This document shows positions 35,372-43,706 of a DNA stretch of 64,000 bases, piece after piece (the first letter of the stretch is position 1; each line of letters starts with the position of its first letter). The notes under the pieces were generated by a model, which saw only the letters and a program-made list of their open reading frames with translations, made no database searches and was not told the DNA's origin. This stretch comes from Paraburkholderia susongensis (lineage in GTDB: Bacteria; Pseudomonadota; Gammaproteobacteria; Burkholderiales; Burkholderiaceae). The DNA is taken from positions 124,001 to 188,000 of the forward strand of contig NZ_FXAT01000013.1 of assembly GCF_900177725.1 (NCBI RefSeq), read 5' to 3'. A program made the position numbers and the translations under genes.

Positions 35372-36694
35372 ATGAAGACCCAAGGAAAACTGACACGCTG
35401 GATCATGATCAGCATGGTTCTCGGCGTGGCGGTCGGATATGCCTGCCATCAGATGGCACCCGATAGCCGTGCCGCCAACGCAATTGCCGCGAACCTCGCC
35501 ATCGTCACCGAGATTTTTCTGCGCTTGATCAAGATGATCATCGCACCGCTCGTATTCGCGACGCTTGTTTCCGGCGTCGCCAGTATGGACAGCGGGAAAG
35601 CAATTGGCAGGATTGGAATTCGAGCCGTGGGGTGGTTCATCATCGCGTCTCTCCTTTCGCTGAGCATTGGTCTGCTATTCGTGAATGTCACCCAGCCCGG
35701 CACGAGCATGAACCTGCCGCTGCCCAGTGCAAACGCCACAGTCAATCTTCAGACGGGATTCAACCTGAGGGACTTCTTCACCCACATGTTCCCGAAGAGC
35801 ATCGCTGAGGCGATGGCGAACAACGAGATCATGCAAATACTCGTGTTTTCGCTGTTCTTCGGCGTCGCGCTTGGCAAGGTGTCGGGTACGCCGGCCGGAC
35901 AGTTTTTGAAGCGCTCGATAGACGGATTAATGGATGTGATGCTGCTCGTGACCAACGCTGTCATGTCTTTTGCGCCTCTCGGAATCTTCGCTGCGATCGC
36001 CGGCGTCGTGACGGTGCAGGGACTGGATGTGCTCGTTACATATGGCAAGCTGATCGGATGGTTCTACGTTGCACTCCTTACCATGTGGATCGTTCTTTAT
36101 GTTGCCGGCCGCTCAATTCTGGGTCGGCGAATGCCCGAACTCCTCAAGATGGTGCGAGAGCCGATGATGATCGCTTTCTCGACAGCCAGCAGTGAGGCGG
36201 CCTATCCGAGACTCATTGAAACACTGCAGGATTTCGGTGTGCACAAGCGGCTTGTTGGTTTCGTATTGCCACTCGGATATTCGTTCAATCTCGATGGGTC
36301 GATGATCTACCAGGCATTTGCCGCGATCTTCGTTGCCCAGGCGTTCAACGTCCACATGTCGGTCGGACAGCAGATCACGATGCTGCTAGTCCTGATGGTG
36401 AGCAGCAAGGGCATGGCTGCGGTTCCCCGTGGATCACTTGTTGTCGTCGCGGCGATTCTTCCGATGTTTCATCTGCCGGAGGCCGGACTTCTGCTCGTCA
36501 TGGGCGTTGACCAATTCTTCGACATGGGACGAACCGCGACGAACGTCTTCGGCAATAGTATTGCAACGGCGGTAATCGCCAAATGGGAAGGTGAGCTTGG
36601 CGCCGCAGGCTCGCATCAGACGTCCCTCGTGCAGGAAGGCAGTCGGCAACCGGCGGACGCCAACGGCACCAGCTTCGAAACGTCCCGGACCTGA
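35372..36694 (+). CDS. Dicarboxylate/amino acid:cation symporter (DctA/GltP family, DAACS)
   Basis: A 440-residue inner-membrane carrier with about eight helices and two re-entrant loops. Diagnostic parts are LRLIKMIIAPLVFATLVSGV, VLPLGYSFNLDGSMIY and SSKGMAAVPRGSLVVVAA (HP2 region), with VMGVDQFFDMGRTATNVFGNSIATAVIA containing the substrate-binding Asp, Arg-Thr and Asn residues. Family members move aspartate, glutamate or C4-dicarboxylates with Na+ or H+. CTGGAGGAA precedes the ATG. It begins 24 bp after ridA and is most likely the importer of aspartate or hydroxyaspartate for the cluster. Confidence 0.92.
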   Translation: MKTQGKLTRWIMISMVLGVAVGYACHQMAPDSRAANAIAANLAIVTEIFLRLIKMIIAPLVFATLVSGVASMDSGKAIGRIGIRAVGWFIIASLLSLSIGLLFVNVTQPGTSMNLPLPSANATVNLQTGFNLRDFFTHMFPKSIAEAMANNEIMQILVFSLFFGVALGKVSGTPAGQFLKRSIDGLMDVMLLVTNAVMSFAPLGIFAAIAGVVTVQGLDVLVTYGKLIGWFYVALLTMWIVLYVAGRSILGRRMPELLKMVREPMMIAFSTASSEAAYPRLIETLQDFGVHKRLVGFVLPLGYSFNLDGSMIYQAFAAIFVAQAFNVHMSVGQQITMLLVLMVSSKGMAAVPRGSLVVVAAILPMFHLPEAGLLLVMGVDQFFDMGRTATNVFGNSIATAVIAKWEGELGAAGSHQTSLVQEGSRQPADANGTSFETSRT

Positions 36695-36915
36695 TACGGC
36701 CTGTGTGTTTATAGCGCTGCATCGGCTTGACTCCGCTACGCGGCCGACCCACCGGCGTAGCGGCGATTGGATGTCCGAAGCGCATCGATAAAACGCAGCG
36801 GCATTGACGTTTAATATATTTATAGACAGAATGTAAAAACCGGACGCCGCGCCTGCCCCTTTCCCCGGGGCATTCCCCATCAAGGGCGGTCTCTACCACG
36901 TGTCCATTTCCTGCC

Positions 36916-37890
36916 ATGCCTGCTGACGCAAAACTTCTGCTGATCGACAAGAATGCCGTCGAATACGCCCTGCAAACCGAAGACGTTCTTGCCGCTGTTC
37001 GGGAGGCCTTCGTGCTCCATAGCCGGCGAGCCGGCCGCGTATTTCCGGTGGTGAGAGAAAGGCTCCATACCGGCGGAATCTTCGGAATCAAATCTGGCGC
37101 CGTGGCAAGTCAGGACCTTCTTGGGTTCAAGGCGGCTGGATTCTGGCCGGGCAACCGGCAGCTTGGTGGTGAGCCCCATCAGGCGACGGTGATGCTGATA
37201 GATCCCGCCACCGGCAGGCCGCTCGCAATTCTCGACGGTAACGCCATTACCACAGCACGCACCGGTGCAGCAGGCTGCCTGGGTCTGAAAGCGCTGGCGC
37301 GTCCGGAGAGTAGTCAGCGCCTTTGCATCTTCGGCACTGGCGTACAGGCAAGAATCCAGCTGACGTACGCGCTGAACGCGCTTCCTGAAGTGCGCGACGT
37401 GCGCTATGTGAGCGTCTCGAACGAGACCGACGAAAGCTTCGAAGCCCAGTTCCGCGAGCAATGCACCATCCGACTCGCCAAGGAACGCAACGAAGCCGTG
37501 GCGAGCAGCGACGTAGTGATTACCGCGACGCCGGGTGGCGGCCCGCTGTTCGCCGCTGAGGCTGTTCAGTCAGGGACGCACCTGACCTGTGTGGGTGCCG
37601 ATACGGCCGGCAAACGTGAACTCCCGCCGGGCGTTCTTGAGCGGGCACGTATTGTGGTGGACGACGCTGAACAGGCTCGCGCAATTGGCGAATGTCAGTG
37701 GAATCCCACGCTTGCCTGCGTCGAACTCGGCGATCTGCTCGACGGCAAGATGCATTTTGAGCGTGATCCCACTGACATTACTGTTTTCGACATGACAGGA
37801 CTTGCCTTGCAGGATCTCACCGTGAGCCGCCTGATATACACGGGCACATTGGCCAACGGCACTGGCACCACCGTAGCGTGGCCGTGGTAG
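36916..37890 (+). CDS. Ornithine cyclodeaminase/mu-crystallin-family NAD(P) enzyme
   Basis: A 324-residue dehydrogenase of the OCD/CRYM family. FGIKSGAVASQDLLGFKAAGFWPGN is the substrate pocket region, DGNAITTARTGAAGCLGLKALARPES and RLCIFGTGVQARIQLTYAL (Rossmann GTGVQA, about residues 138-143) are the family hallmarks, with THLTCVGADTAGKRELPPGVL towards the end. Family members include ornithine cyclodeaminase, alanine dehydrogenase, ketimine reductase and iminosuccinate reductase (BhcD). Given the hydroxyaspartate-dehydratase-type gene 39 bp downstream, iminosuccinate reduction to aspartate is the most attractive role. Start ATG 36916 lacks a strong ribosome-binding site. Confidence 0.85.
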   Translation: MPADAKLLLIDKNAVEYALQTEDVLAAVREAFVLHSRRAGRVFPVVRERLHTGGIFGIKSGAVASQDLLGFKAAGFWPGNRQLGGEPHQATVMLIDPATGRPLAILDGNAITTARTGAAGCLGLKALARPESSQRLCIFGTGVQARIQLTYALNALPEVRDVRYVSVSNETDESFEAQFREQCTIRLAKERNEAVASSDVVITATPGGGPLFAAEAVQSGTHLTCVGADTAGKRELPPGVLERARIVVDDAEQARAIGECQWNPTLACVELGDLLDGKMHFERDPTDITVFDMTGLALQDLTVSRLIYTGTLANGTGTTVAWPW

Positions 37891-37929
37891 TGCACCTACA
37901 GCCCCAAAAACAACCGAACATCTCTCACC

Positions 37930-38898
37930 ATGTCTACCCTTTCCCTTCCCTCCTATGCGGACGTTGAAGCAGCTTCTGAACGTATCGCCAGCTTTGCACA
38001 CCGTACGCCGGTCAATACCTCGAGGACGCTCAACGAAATCGTCGGCGCCGAGGTGTTCTTCAAGTGCGAAAACTTCCAGCGAGTAGGCGCCTTCAAGTTC
38101 CGTGGTGCATTTAACTCGCTCGCCAGATTCTCTGCGGAGCAGCGTCGCGCCGGTGTCGTCGCATTCTCGTCGGGGAATCATGCACAAGGAGTTGCGTTGT
38201 CCGCCCGGATCCTCGGCATTCCCGCGACGATCGTGATGCCTCACGATGCGCCAGCGACAAAGGTCACGGCCACCAAAGGGTACGGTGCCAATGTCGTGTT
38301 CTACAACCGGTACACGGAGGACCGCGAAGAAATCGGAAGCAACCTCGCGAAAGCGCATGGACTGACGCTGATACCCTCCTACGACCACCCGGACGTGCTG
38401 GCCGGCCAGGGTACGGCCGCCAAGGAATTGTTCGAGGATGTCGGTTCGCTGGACGCTCTTTTCGTACCGCTGGGGGGCGGTGGACTATTGTCGGGCACAG
38501 CACTCGCGACGCGAGCTCTGTCGCCCGCGTGTAAGCTCTTTGGGGTAGAGCCCGAGGCCGGCGACGACGGACAACAGTCGTTCCGCAGCGGAGCCATCGT
38601 CCATATCGACACACCGAAGACCATCGCGGATGGCGCGCAGACCCAGCATCTCGGTAACTACACGTTCCCGATTATCAGGCGGGACGTGGACGACATCCTG
38701 ACCGCGCCGGATTCACTGCTCATCGAGGGCATGAAATTCTTCGCATCCCGCATGAAAATGATCGTTGAGCCGACGGGTTGTTTGGGGCTCGCAGCCATCC
38801 TTCAGCGGAAAGACGAGCTGAAGGACAAGCGTCTTGGAGTCCTTATCAGTGGCGGCAACATTGATCTCGAACGTTTTACAGCGCTGATTACCGCGTAA
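37930..38898 (+). CDS. Threonine/serine dehydratase-family PLP enzyme (hydroxyaspartate dehydratase-like)
   Basis: A 322-residue fold-type II PLP enzyme. Lys56 in FKFRGAFN is the Schiff-base lysine, SSGNHAQG (80-87) binds the substrate carboxylate, and PLGGGGLLSG (about 175-184) holds the PLP phosphate. CENFQRVGAFKFRG and the single-domain length without an ACT regulatory domain place it with serine racemase and threo-3-hydroxyaspartate ammonia-lyase rather than biosynthetic IlvA. BhcB of the beta-hydroxyaspartate cycle is of this family. Product would be iminosuccinate or oxaloacetate plus ammonia, which the neighbouring reductase or RidA can take further. Confidence 0.85.
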   Translation: MSTLSLPSYADVEAASERIASFAHRTPVNTSRTLNEIVGAEVFFKCENFQRVGAFKFRGAFNSLARFSAEQRRAGVVAFSSGNHAQGVALSARILGIPATIVMPHDAPATKVTATKGYGANVVFYNRYTEDREEIGSNLAKAHGLTLIPSYDHPDVLAGQGTAAKELFEDVGSLDALFVPLGGGGLLSGTALATRALSPACKLFGVEPEAGDDGQQSFRSGAIVHIDTPKTIADGAQTQHLGNYTFPIIRRDVDDILTAPDSLLIEGMKFFASRMKMIVEPTGCLGLAAILQRKDELKDKRLGVLISGGNIDLERFTALITA

Positions 38899-39108
38899 TC
38901 GCAGAGCGTTAGTACGGCGACGTTTCTTCAAAAAGATCGGCGCACGGTATAGGGTTGCCACCTGAGCGCCAGTGCCTATGCCCGCGTCCAGTCCTGGCCG
39001 AATCCGCGGGCCGGCCTCGTCACGAGATCGTCTTCTGCGCGGGTCCGCCGAAATCGGCCACGTGCCCACATAGGCTCGACACTACAATCAATTGAGTGAG
39101 AGTAACAG

Positions 39109-40125
39109 ATGAATCCAGCCATTGAAACTACCCCTCATGTCCTGCTCGTGCTAGGCACAGGCGGCACAATCGCTGGCTCCGGCGTCGGCGCAGGAGCAGC
39201 GAGTCTCGAATACGTCGCCGGGACCGTCGGCGTTGCCGAGTTGGTGCGTGGCGCTGACGCCCCGAGTGGCTTCGTGTTCCATGCCGAGCAGGTCGCGCAA
39301 ATCGACAGTAAGGACATGACATTGTCGATCTGGAGGGACCTCGCAGATCGTTGCGCGACCGCCCTGACGGACAACAGCGTCGGCGGGATCATCATCACTC
39401 ATGGAACGGATACGATCGAGGAAACCGCGTTTTTCCTCGCCTCAGTTTTCCCTTCGCTGACAAAGCCGATCGTACTGACATGTGCCATGCGGCCCGCCAC
39501 AGCCCTATCGCCTGATGGACCGCAAAACCTGCGCGACGCAGTTGCCGTTGCCGTCGCCTCCGGAATTTCCGGCGTATTTGTCGTGTGCGCGGGTGAGATT
39601 CACGACGCGAGCTACGTCCGCAAGTCCCATCCGTACCGCCTCAACGCATTCGAGTCGGGGGAGTTAGGGCCCGTCGGCTATGTCGAGGAGGGGAACCCAC
39701 GGCTGACGCGCCCGGCAACAAACGCAGGGAACAGCTCCTGCAACTGGAAGCTGATCAGTTCGATCGACATTGCTGACTGGCCTTCGGTCGAGATCGTGAC
39801 GAGCTTCGCGGGCACCCGCGGTCGCCTTGTCGACATTCTGACTCGCGAACGGGAATCGGGCGCACCCAACGCGGTCGACGGACTAATCCTGGCAGCTACC
39901 GGAAACGGCTCGCTGCATGAGGATCTGATCGCTGCCGCCCTTCGCGCGCAGACAGCCGGCATTGAAGTGTGGCGGGCGAGCCGATGCCTGAACGGGACAA
40001 TCGTCCCAACTTCACGTGACCGCTTCCCGCATGCCGGGACACTCACACCGGTCAAAGCGCGCATTGCATTGCTGCTACGTTTGCTCACCGAGAGGAGTGT
40101 CGCGAAATCTCGGCAGCCCGCGTGA
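39109..40125 (+). CDS. Cytoplasmic type asparaginase
   Basis: A 338-residue asparaginase without a signal peptide. VLGTGGTIAG (first catalytic Thr17/Thr20 region) and HGTDTIEETAFFL (98-110, second Thr) are intact, as is CAMRPATALSPDGPQNL. It is only distantly similar to the exported enzyme at 33686, so the two are not a recent duplication. It closes the cluster, 210 bp after the dehydratase gene. It may free aspartate from asparagine in the cytoplasm, or act on a related amide. Confidence 0.9.
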   Translation: MNPAIETTPHVLLVLGTGGTIAGSGVGAGAASLEYVAGTVGVAELVRGADAPSGFVFHAEQVAQIDSKDMTLSIWRDLADRCATALTDNSVGGIIITHGTDTIEETAFFLASVFPSLTKPIVLTCAMRPATALSPDGPQNLRDAVAVAVASGISGVFVVCAGEIHDASYVRKSHPYRLNAFESGELGPVGYVEEGNPRLTRPATNAGNSSCNWKLISSIDIADWPSVEIVTSFAGTRGRLVDILTRERESGAPNAVDGLILAATGNGSLHEDLIAAALRAQTAGIEVWRASRCLNGTIVPTSRDRFPHAGTLTPVKARIALLLRLLTERSVAKSRQPA

Positions 40126-40411
40126 AAATGAAATTTCGAAGACACAACCTCCGGTGCCGATAGAACAATAGAAGCGATGTCGGTGGTCATCCGGCCTCAG
40201 CACGCAACGAGAGATTTGCCAGGCGTGCGCTCCTGAGGCCCTTGGCGCACCGATTCCGGTAACACAGGCCAGAATCCCTCGGCATAGTCCATAGCTGGCA
40301 TCTCCCACCAGCTATGGACCGACAAATTGAACGCTAATGGGGAGCTCCGTAGCACCCGTGTGGATAGGCAGTCCGATCGTTGGAACATGCAGTGCAGTCC
40401 ACACGGCCTGA
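40126..40411. other. Intergenic region without recognisable gene
   Basis: About 290 bp after the second asparaginase gene. No family similarity in any frame. An imperfect inverted repeat GAAAT/ATTTC lies just at the asparaginase stop (about 40104-40137) but has no T-run. Confidence 0.35.
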
Positions 40412-40760
40412 AAAGCCGCGTCGCCGGTGAATTACCGTCCCGTCACTCCTTCTGTCGTCAGTCATTCGATCGAGAGTCTCGAACAACGTCTTGGTGTTCG
40501 CCCGTTCAATCACACGACACGCAGACTGTCATTGACGGACGCAGGCGAACGACTCGCCGATAGGCTCCGTCCCGCTATCTCGTCTGTTGCAGAGGCCATG
40601 CTGGCGGTCGACAGGATGCGCGACATGCCGACGCATCAACACCAGTGAAGGCGCGATCCGCATGGTCCTGAGGCCGGTACTTGCGCGCTTCCTGCGTGAC
40701 CATTCGCAGCAGGTCTATCGCGACGTCGTGACGGATAGGAACGCGCGCCCTACGAGCGGC
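40412..40760 (+). pseudogene. LysR-family regulator remnant
   Basis: One frame (40427-40645) reads VTPSVVSHSIESLEQRLGVR, then TTRRLSLTDAGERLADRLRP and AISSVAEAMLAVDRMRDMP, the helix-turn-helix and linker helix of a LysR regulator without its first 25 residues. The match then continues in another frame (RRINTSEGAIRMVLRPVLARFLRDH, then VVTD), so at least one frameshift is present near 40630, and the ligand domain is lost. It is a dead gene. Confidence 0.8.
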
Positions 40761-41098
40761 ATGCCGGTCCTCCCTATGACGATGCCGCCCAGCAGATTCT
40801 GACCGTCGCGTTTGACGGTCCTCTGATTCCACCGGAGGCGGGTTACGATGGGCGCGAACTGAGTGTCAACGAGATCAATCGCGGCGATGCGCCGTGGTTG
40901 CGCACGCAGGATTTCTTCGGCAATGCGCCGGTGCGCATTGTCGCCGGCGTGTCGCTCGAAAGATTCGTGGAGCTGGTCGAACTGGCGGGCGGCAGTGCAT
41001 TTGCGCCGCTCGACTGGGGTGCGATGCGGCTGGAACCGGTTGGCCCGACCGACGTACCGGCCATGCCGGAAGACAGACATAAAGCCGATGCGGCGTGA
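40761..41098 (+). pseudogene. Unidentified ORF remnant
   Basis: The frame ending at 41098 can be read from about 40761 as PPYDDAAQQILTVAFDG, PLIPPEAGYDGRELSVNEI, NRGDAPWLRTQDFFGNAPVR, IVAGVSLERFVELVELAGGS and AFAPLDWGAMRLEP. Its codon use is that of a real gene, but there is no start codon with a ribosome-binding site and it runs straight on from the LysR relic. I do not recognise the family. It is probably the 3' end of a deleted gene. Confidence 0.45.
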
Positions 41099-41405
41099 TC
41101 GGCGCTCGCGCGCGTAAGTGGCCTTGCTATCGGACACCGGAGCCCCCGGCACCAGTAGTGGCCTGCGGGCAAATAGCAGGCAAAAATCAATATCTTTATT
41201 TGAGAACAAGCCGCCGAGCCTCTTCCAGTAAGGCTCTGCACGATCGCAAGCTCCTCCTGAACAAAAAGATAACGAGCCTTGGGGCAGCAATACTATCAAC
41301 CTCGCCGGCGGTGGCCCCGTTGTTGCCCGGTTCGGTCACGCGCCGAGGCCGACCACGCCGCGCAATTTCCCGATGAAGAATTGACCGGCCGGGAGTTTGA
41401 AGCGC
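41099..41405. other. Intergenic region at a composition boundary
   Basis: No gene recognisable. To its right, GC content and codon bias rise to Burkholderia core levels, and relics disappear, so this may be the edge of an accessory block. Confidence 0.4.
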
Positions 41406-42704
41406 TCACTGCGGCAGCGTCTCGCCCTTCGTCTCCGGCGCGAACGGAATCACGAACAACCCGGCGATGAACACGAGCGCCGTCAACGCGACGGGCACGC
41501 CGAGCGTCTGCATATGCAGCACCGCCGCGCCGAGCAGGAAGTTGACGCCGGCGCCGACAAAGCGTCCGAACGACGTGCAGAACGCGAACGCGGTCGCGCG
41601 CACGCGGGTTTCGAACTGCTCCGGCAGCCACAGGCTGAACAGCGCGAAATTGCCGCCGAAAAAGCCCAGCACGAATAGCCACGCGATGAACGGCGCCAGC
41701 CCGTTCGGCAGATAAAACGCCCAGCCGAAACTCGCCGCGATCGACACCGCCATCCCCGCGAAGTACACCGCGAGCGTCAGCTTGCGGCCGATGCGCTCGG
41801 CCAGCGGCGGCAACGCGAGACAGCCGAGAATCGTGCCGATCGACAGCAGCCCGGTCGCGAGCGACGCCGTGCGGATCGAGTCGCCCTTCGACATGCCGGC
41901 ACGCGCGGCAAGCTGAATCACCGCGGACGGCTCGTACACCGCGCCCGCCCACAAGCCGATGATCGCGATCGTCAGAAGAATGCAGGCAACCCACGTGCGG
42001 CGCCGGTACGCGGGCCCGAGAATTTCGCGCAGCGGCTTCGCGCGCACGGTGCCCGCCTCGGCCTTCTGCCACTTCTCCGGCTCCTTCACGCGCAGCAGGA
42101 TCAGAATCGCGACCACCACCGGCACCGCGCCGGTCAGGAACATCGCGCGCCAGCCGAAATGCACGCCGATCGTGTAATTGAGCGCGGCGGCAAGAAAGAA
42201 GCCCGCGTAGTAGCCGGTCTGCAGATAACCGGCGCCCATCTTGCGGCGATCCTCCGGCCACGCCTCGGCGACGTAGGTGCCGGCCAGCGCCCATTCCCCG
42301 CCGATACCGACGCCCGCGATGAAGCGATAAATGCCGAGTTGCCACACGTTGCTCGAGGTCGCGGCGAGCCCGGTGAAAATCGCGAACGTGAAGATCGTGG
42401 CGGCAAGAACCTTGGTGCGGCCGAAGCGGTCGGCAAGCGGCCCCCAGATGAACGACAGGCCCCAGCCGACCAGAAACAGCGCGAACAGGATCGAGCCCGC
42501 GAGTCCGACGTTTGACGGCGTCGCCGCGAACCCGGAGCGCGGCAGCAGCTCGGTCAGCGCCGGCGTGAGCACGAGCGCGTAGATGAACGAGTCCATGCCG
42601 TCGAGCGTCCAGCCGGCCCACGCGCCCCAAAACCCTGCGATCTGCGAACGATTGAGCGGCGTGCGCCGCCGCGCGACCGGCGTCCGGTCGGACAGTGAAT
42701 TCAT
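41406..42704 (-). CDS. MFS transporter (carboxylate/sugar porter type)
   Basis: A 432-residue 12-helix carrier. Signature blocks are GWTLDGMDSFIYALVLTPAL (helix 1, with the acidic DxxD pair typical of aromatic acid and lactate/proton symporters), GPLADRFGRTKVL (loop 2-3), RFIAGVGIGGEWALAGTYV (helices 4-5) and PPLAERIGRKLTL (loop 8-9). GGAGGAGC overlaps the start region; ATG 42704 has better spacing than 42707. It is divergent from the gntR-mdc operon with a 208-bp gap, and the mdc operon lacks its usual mdcLM/mdcF transporter genes, so malonate uptake is the most likely job. Confidence 0.87.
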   Translation of the reverse strand: MNSLSDRTPVARRRTPLNRSQIAGFWGAWAGWTLDGMDSFIYALVLTPALTELLPRSGFAATPSNVGLAGSILFALFLVGWGLSFIWGPLADRFGRTKVLAATIFTFAIFTGLAATSSNVWQLGIYRFIAGVGIGGEWALAGTYVAEAWPEDRRKMGAGYLQTGYYAGFFLAAALNYTIGVHFGWRAMFLTGAVPVVVAILILLRVKEPEKWQKAEAGTVRAKPLREILGPAYRRRTWVACILLTIAIIGLWAGAVYEPSAVIQLAARAGMSKGDSIRTASLATGLLSIGTILGCLALPPLAERIGRKLTLAVYFAGMAVSIAASFGWAFYLPNGLAPFIAWLFVLGFFGGNFALFSLWLPEQFETRVRATAFAFCTSFGRFVGAGVNFLLGAAVLHMQTLGVPVALTALVFIAGLFVIPFAPETKGETLPQ

Positions 42705-42800
42705 CATGCTCCTCCAGCCTACGGTGGTCGAACCCAACGAAAACGACGGGCGCGCTCAGTGGTTCATCAGCGACGTTGATTGATCGGCAATGTCCCCATA

Positions 42801-42828
42801 CAACTTACTCAGAGCAACTCACTCAGAG
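42801..42828. repeat. 14-bp tandem repeat in the mdc control region
   Basis: CAACTTACTCAGAG (42801-42814) is followed directly by CAACTCACTCAGAG (42815-42828), 13 of 14 bases alike. It lies between the divergent MFS and gntR genes, about 90 bp before the gntR start, and could be a binding site for a regulator. Confidence 0.6.
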
Positions 42829-42874
42829 GGCGGCGCAGACACTTTCCGTGAAAATTCTTCCGGGTTTGCCCGCG

Positions 42875-42902
42875 CTGCAAAACGCGTCTTTTTATATATA
42901 AT
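42875..42902 (+). promoter_or_regulatory. Putative gntR-mdc promoter
   Basis: A consensus TATAAT -10 box at 42897-42902 is preceded at 16 bp by CTGCAA (42875-42880). RNA would start around 42909, three to four bases before the ATG of the GntR gene, which has no Shine-Dalgarno sequence. The AT-rich TTTATATATAATATT stretch may also hold the regulator's operator. Confidence 0.5.
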
Positions 42903-42912
42903 ATTTGAAATC

Positions 42913-43698
42913 ATGAGTGACGCAACCGAAGGTTTTCCCCTGGAGTCTCCCGTGCGCGGCCCTCTTCTGCCCGATGCGCTGCCCGCCGCGGCGCCGCGCG
43001 AAAGCACCTCGCACGTGATCGCGGAGGCGCTGCGCGCGGCGATTGTCGACGGCACGCTGGCGCCCGGCGCACCGTTGCGCCAAGACGCGATCGCGCGGCA
43101 TTTCTCCGTCAGTGCAATTCCCGTGCGCGAGGCGCTGCGCCAGCTCGAAAGCGAGGGCTGGGCGCGCGCCGCGGTGCATAAAGGCGCCACCGTCGCGCCG
43201 CTCTCCGCGGCCGAGGCGCGCGAGATCTACGAGATCCGCTCCGCGCTCGAAAGCCTCGCGCTCGGCCTCGCCATCCCCAATCACAACGCCGCGAGCTTGC
43301 GCGAAGCAGCCGGGCTGTGCCACGCCGCCGAGAGCGAAGCGGACCCGTCGCTCTACGTCGCGCGCAACGCCGCGTTTCACATGAGCCTCTACGCGCCCGC
43401 CGGCCGCCCGCAGCTCGCGGACATGATCGGGCTGCTGCACCGGCGCGGCGAACGCTATCTGCGCCTGAAGTTCGGCTTGCCGTCGTACAAGGGCGAGTCC
43501 GACAATGAACACGCCGCGCTGCTCGCCGCCGTCGAGCGCCGCGATATCGCGGCCGCGCAGTCGCTCGTGGTCGCGCATCTGCTCGGCACCGGCGAATTGC
43601 TGCATCGTTTCCTGACCGAACGCGCGCGAGACGAAGCCGCGCTTGCGCATCCACCGAGGCCGCGCGGCAGACGTCCGCGCGCCACCACCGGGAGTTGA
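42913..43698 (+). CDS. mdcY: GntR-family regulator of malonate decarboxylase (MdcY-like)
   Basis: A 261-residue FCD-type GntR protein. The helix-turn-helix covers about residues 30-95 (LRAAIVDGTLAPGAPLRQDA, FSVSAIPVREALRQLESEGW) and the FCD domain 105-235 (RSALESLALGLAI, NAAFHMSLYAPAG, NEHAALLAAVERRD). The C-terminus is Pro/Arg-rich. Acinetobacter MdcY, repressor of malonate decarboxylase genes, is a GntR protein, and this gene touches mdcA directly. The ATG at 42913 is only about 10 bp after a TATAAT box, so the message may be leaderless. Homology does not begin before this ATG. Confidence 0.85.
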   Translation: MSDATEGFPLESPVRGPLLPDALPAAAPRESTSHVIAEALRAAIVDGTLAPGAPLRQDAIARHFSVSAIPVREALRQLESEGWARAAVHKGATVAPLSAAEAREIYEIRSALESLALGLAIPNHNAASLREAAGLCHAAESEADPSLYVARNAAFHMSLYAPAGRPQLADMIGLLHRRGERYLRLKFGLPSYKGESDNEHAALLAAVERRDIAAAQSLVVAHLLGTGELLHRFLTERARDEAALAHPPRPRGRRPRATTGS

Positions 43699-43706
43699 CC
43701 GAGTCG

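Noticed and set aside
1-41100. Intact anti-phage defence system
   Set aside because: Only a helicase fragment (7621-7985) hints at one; no complete defence genes are present.
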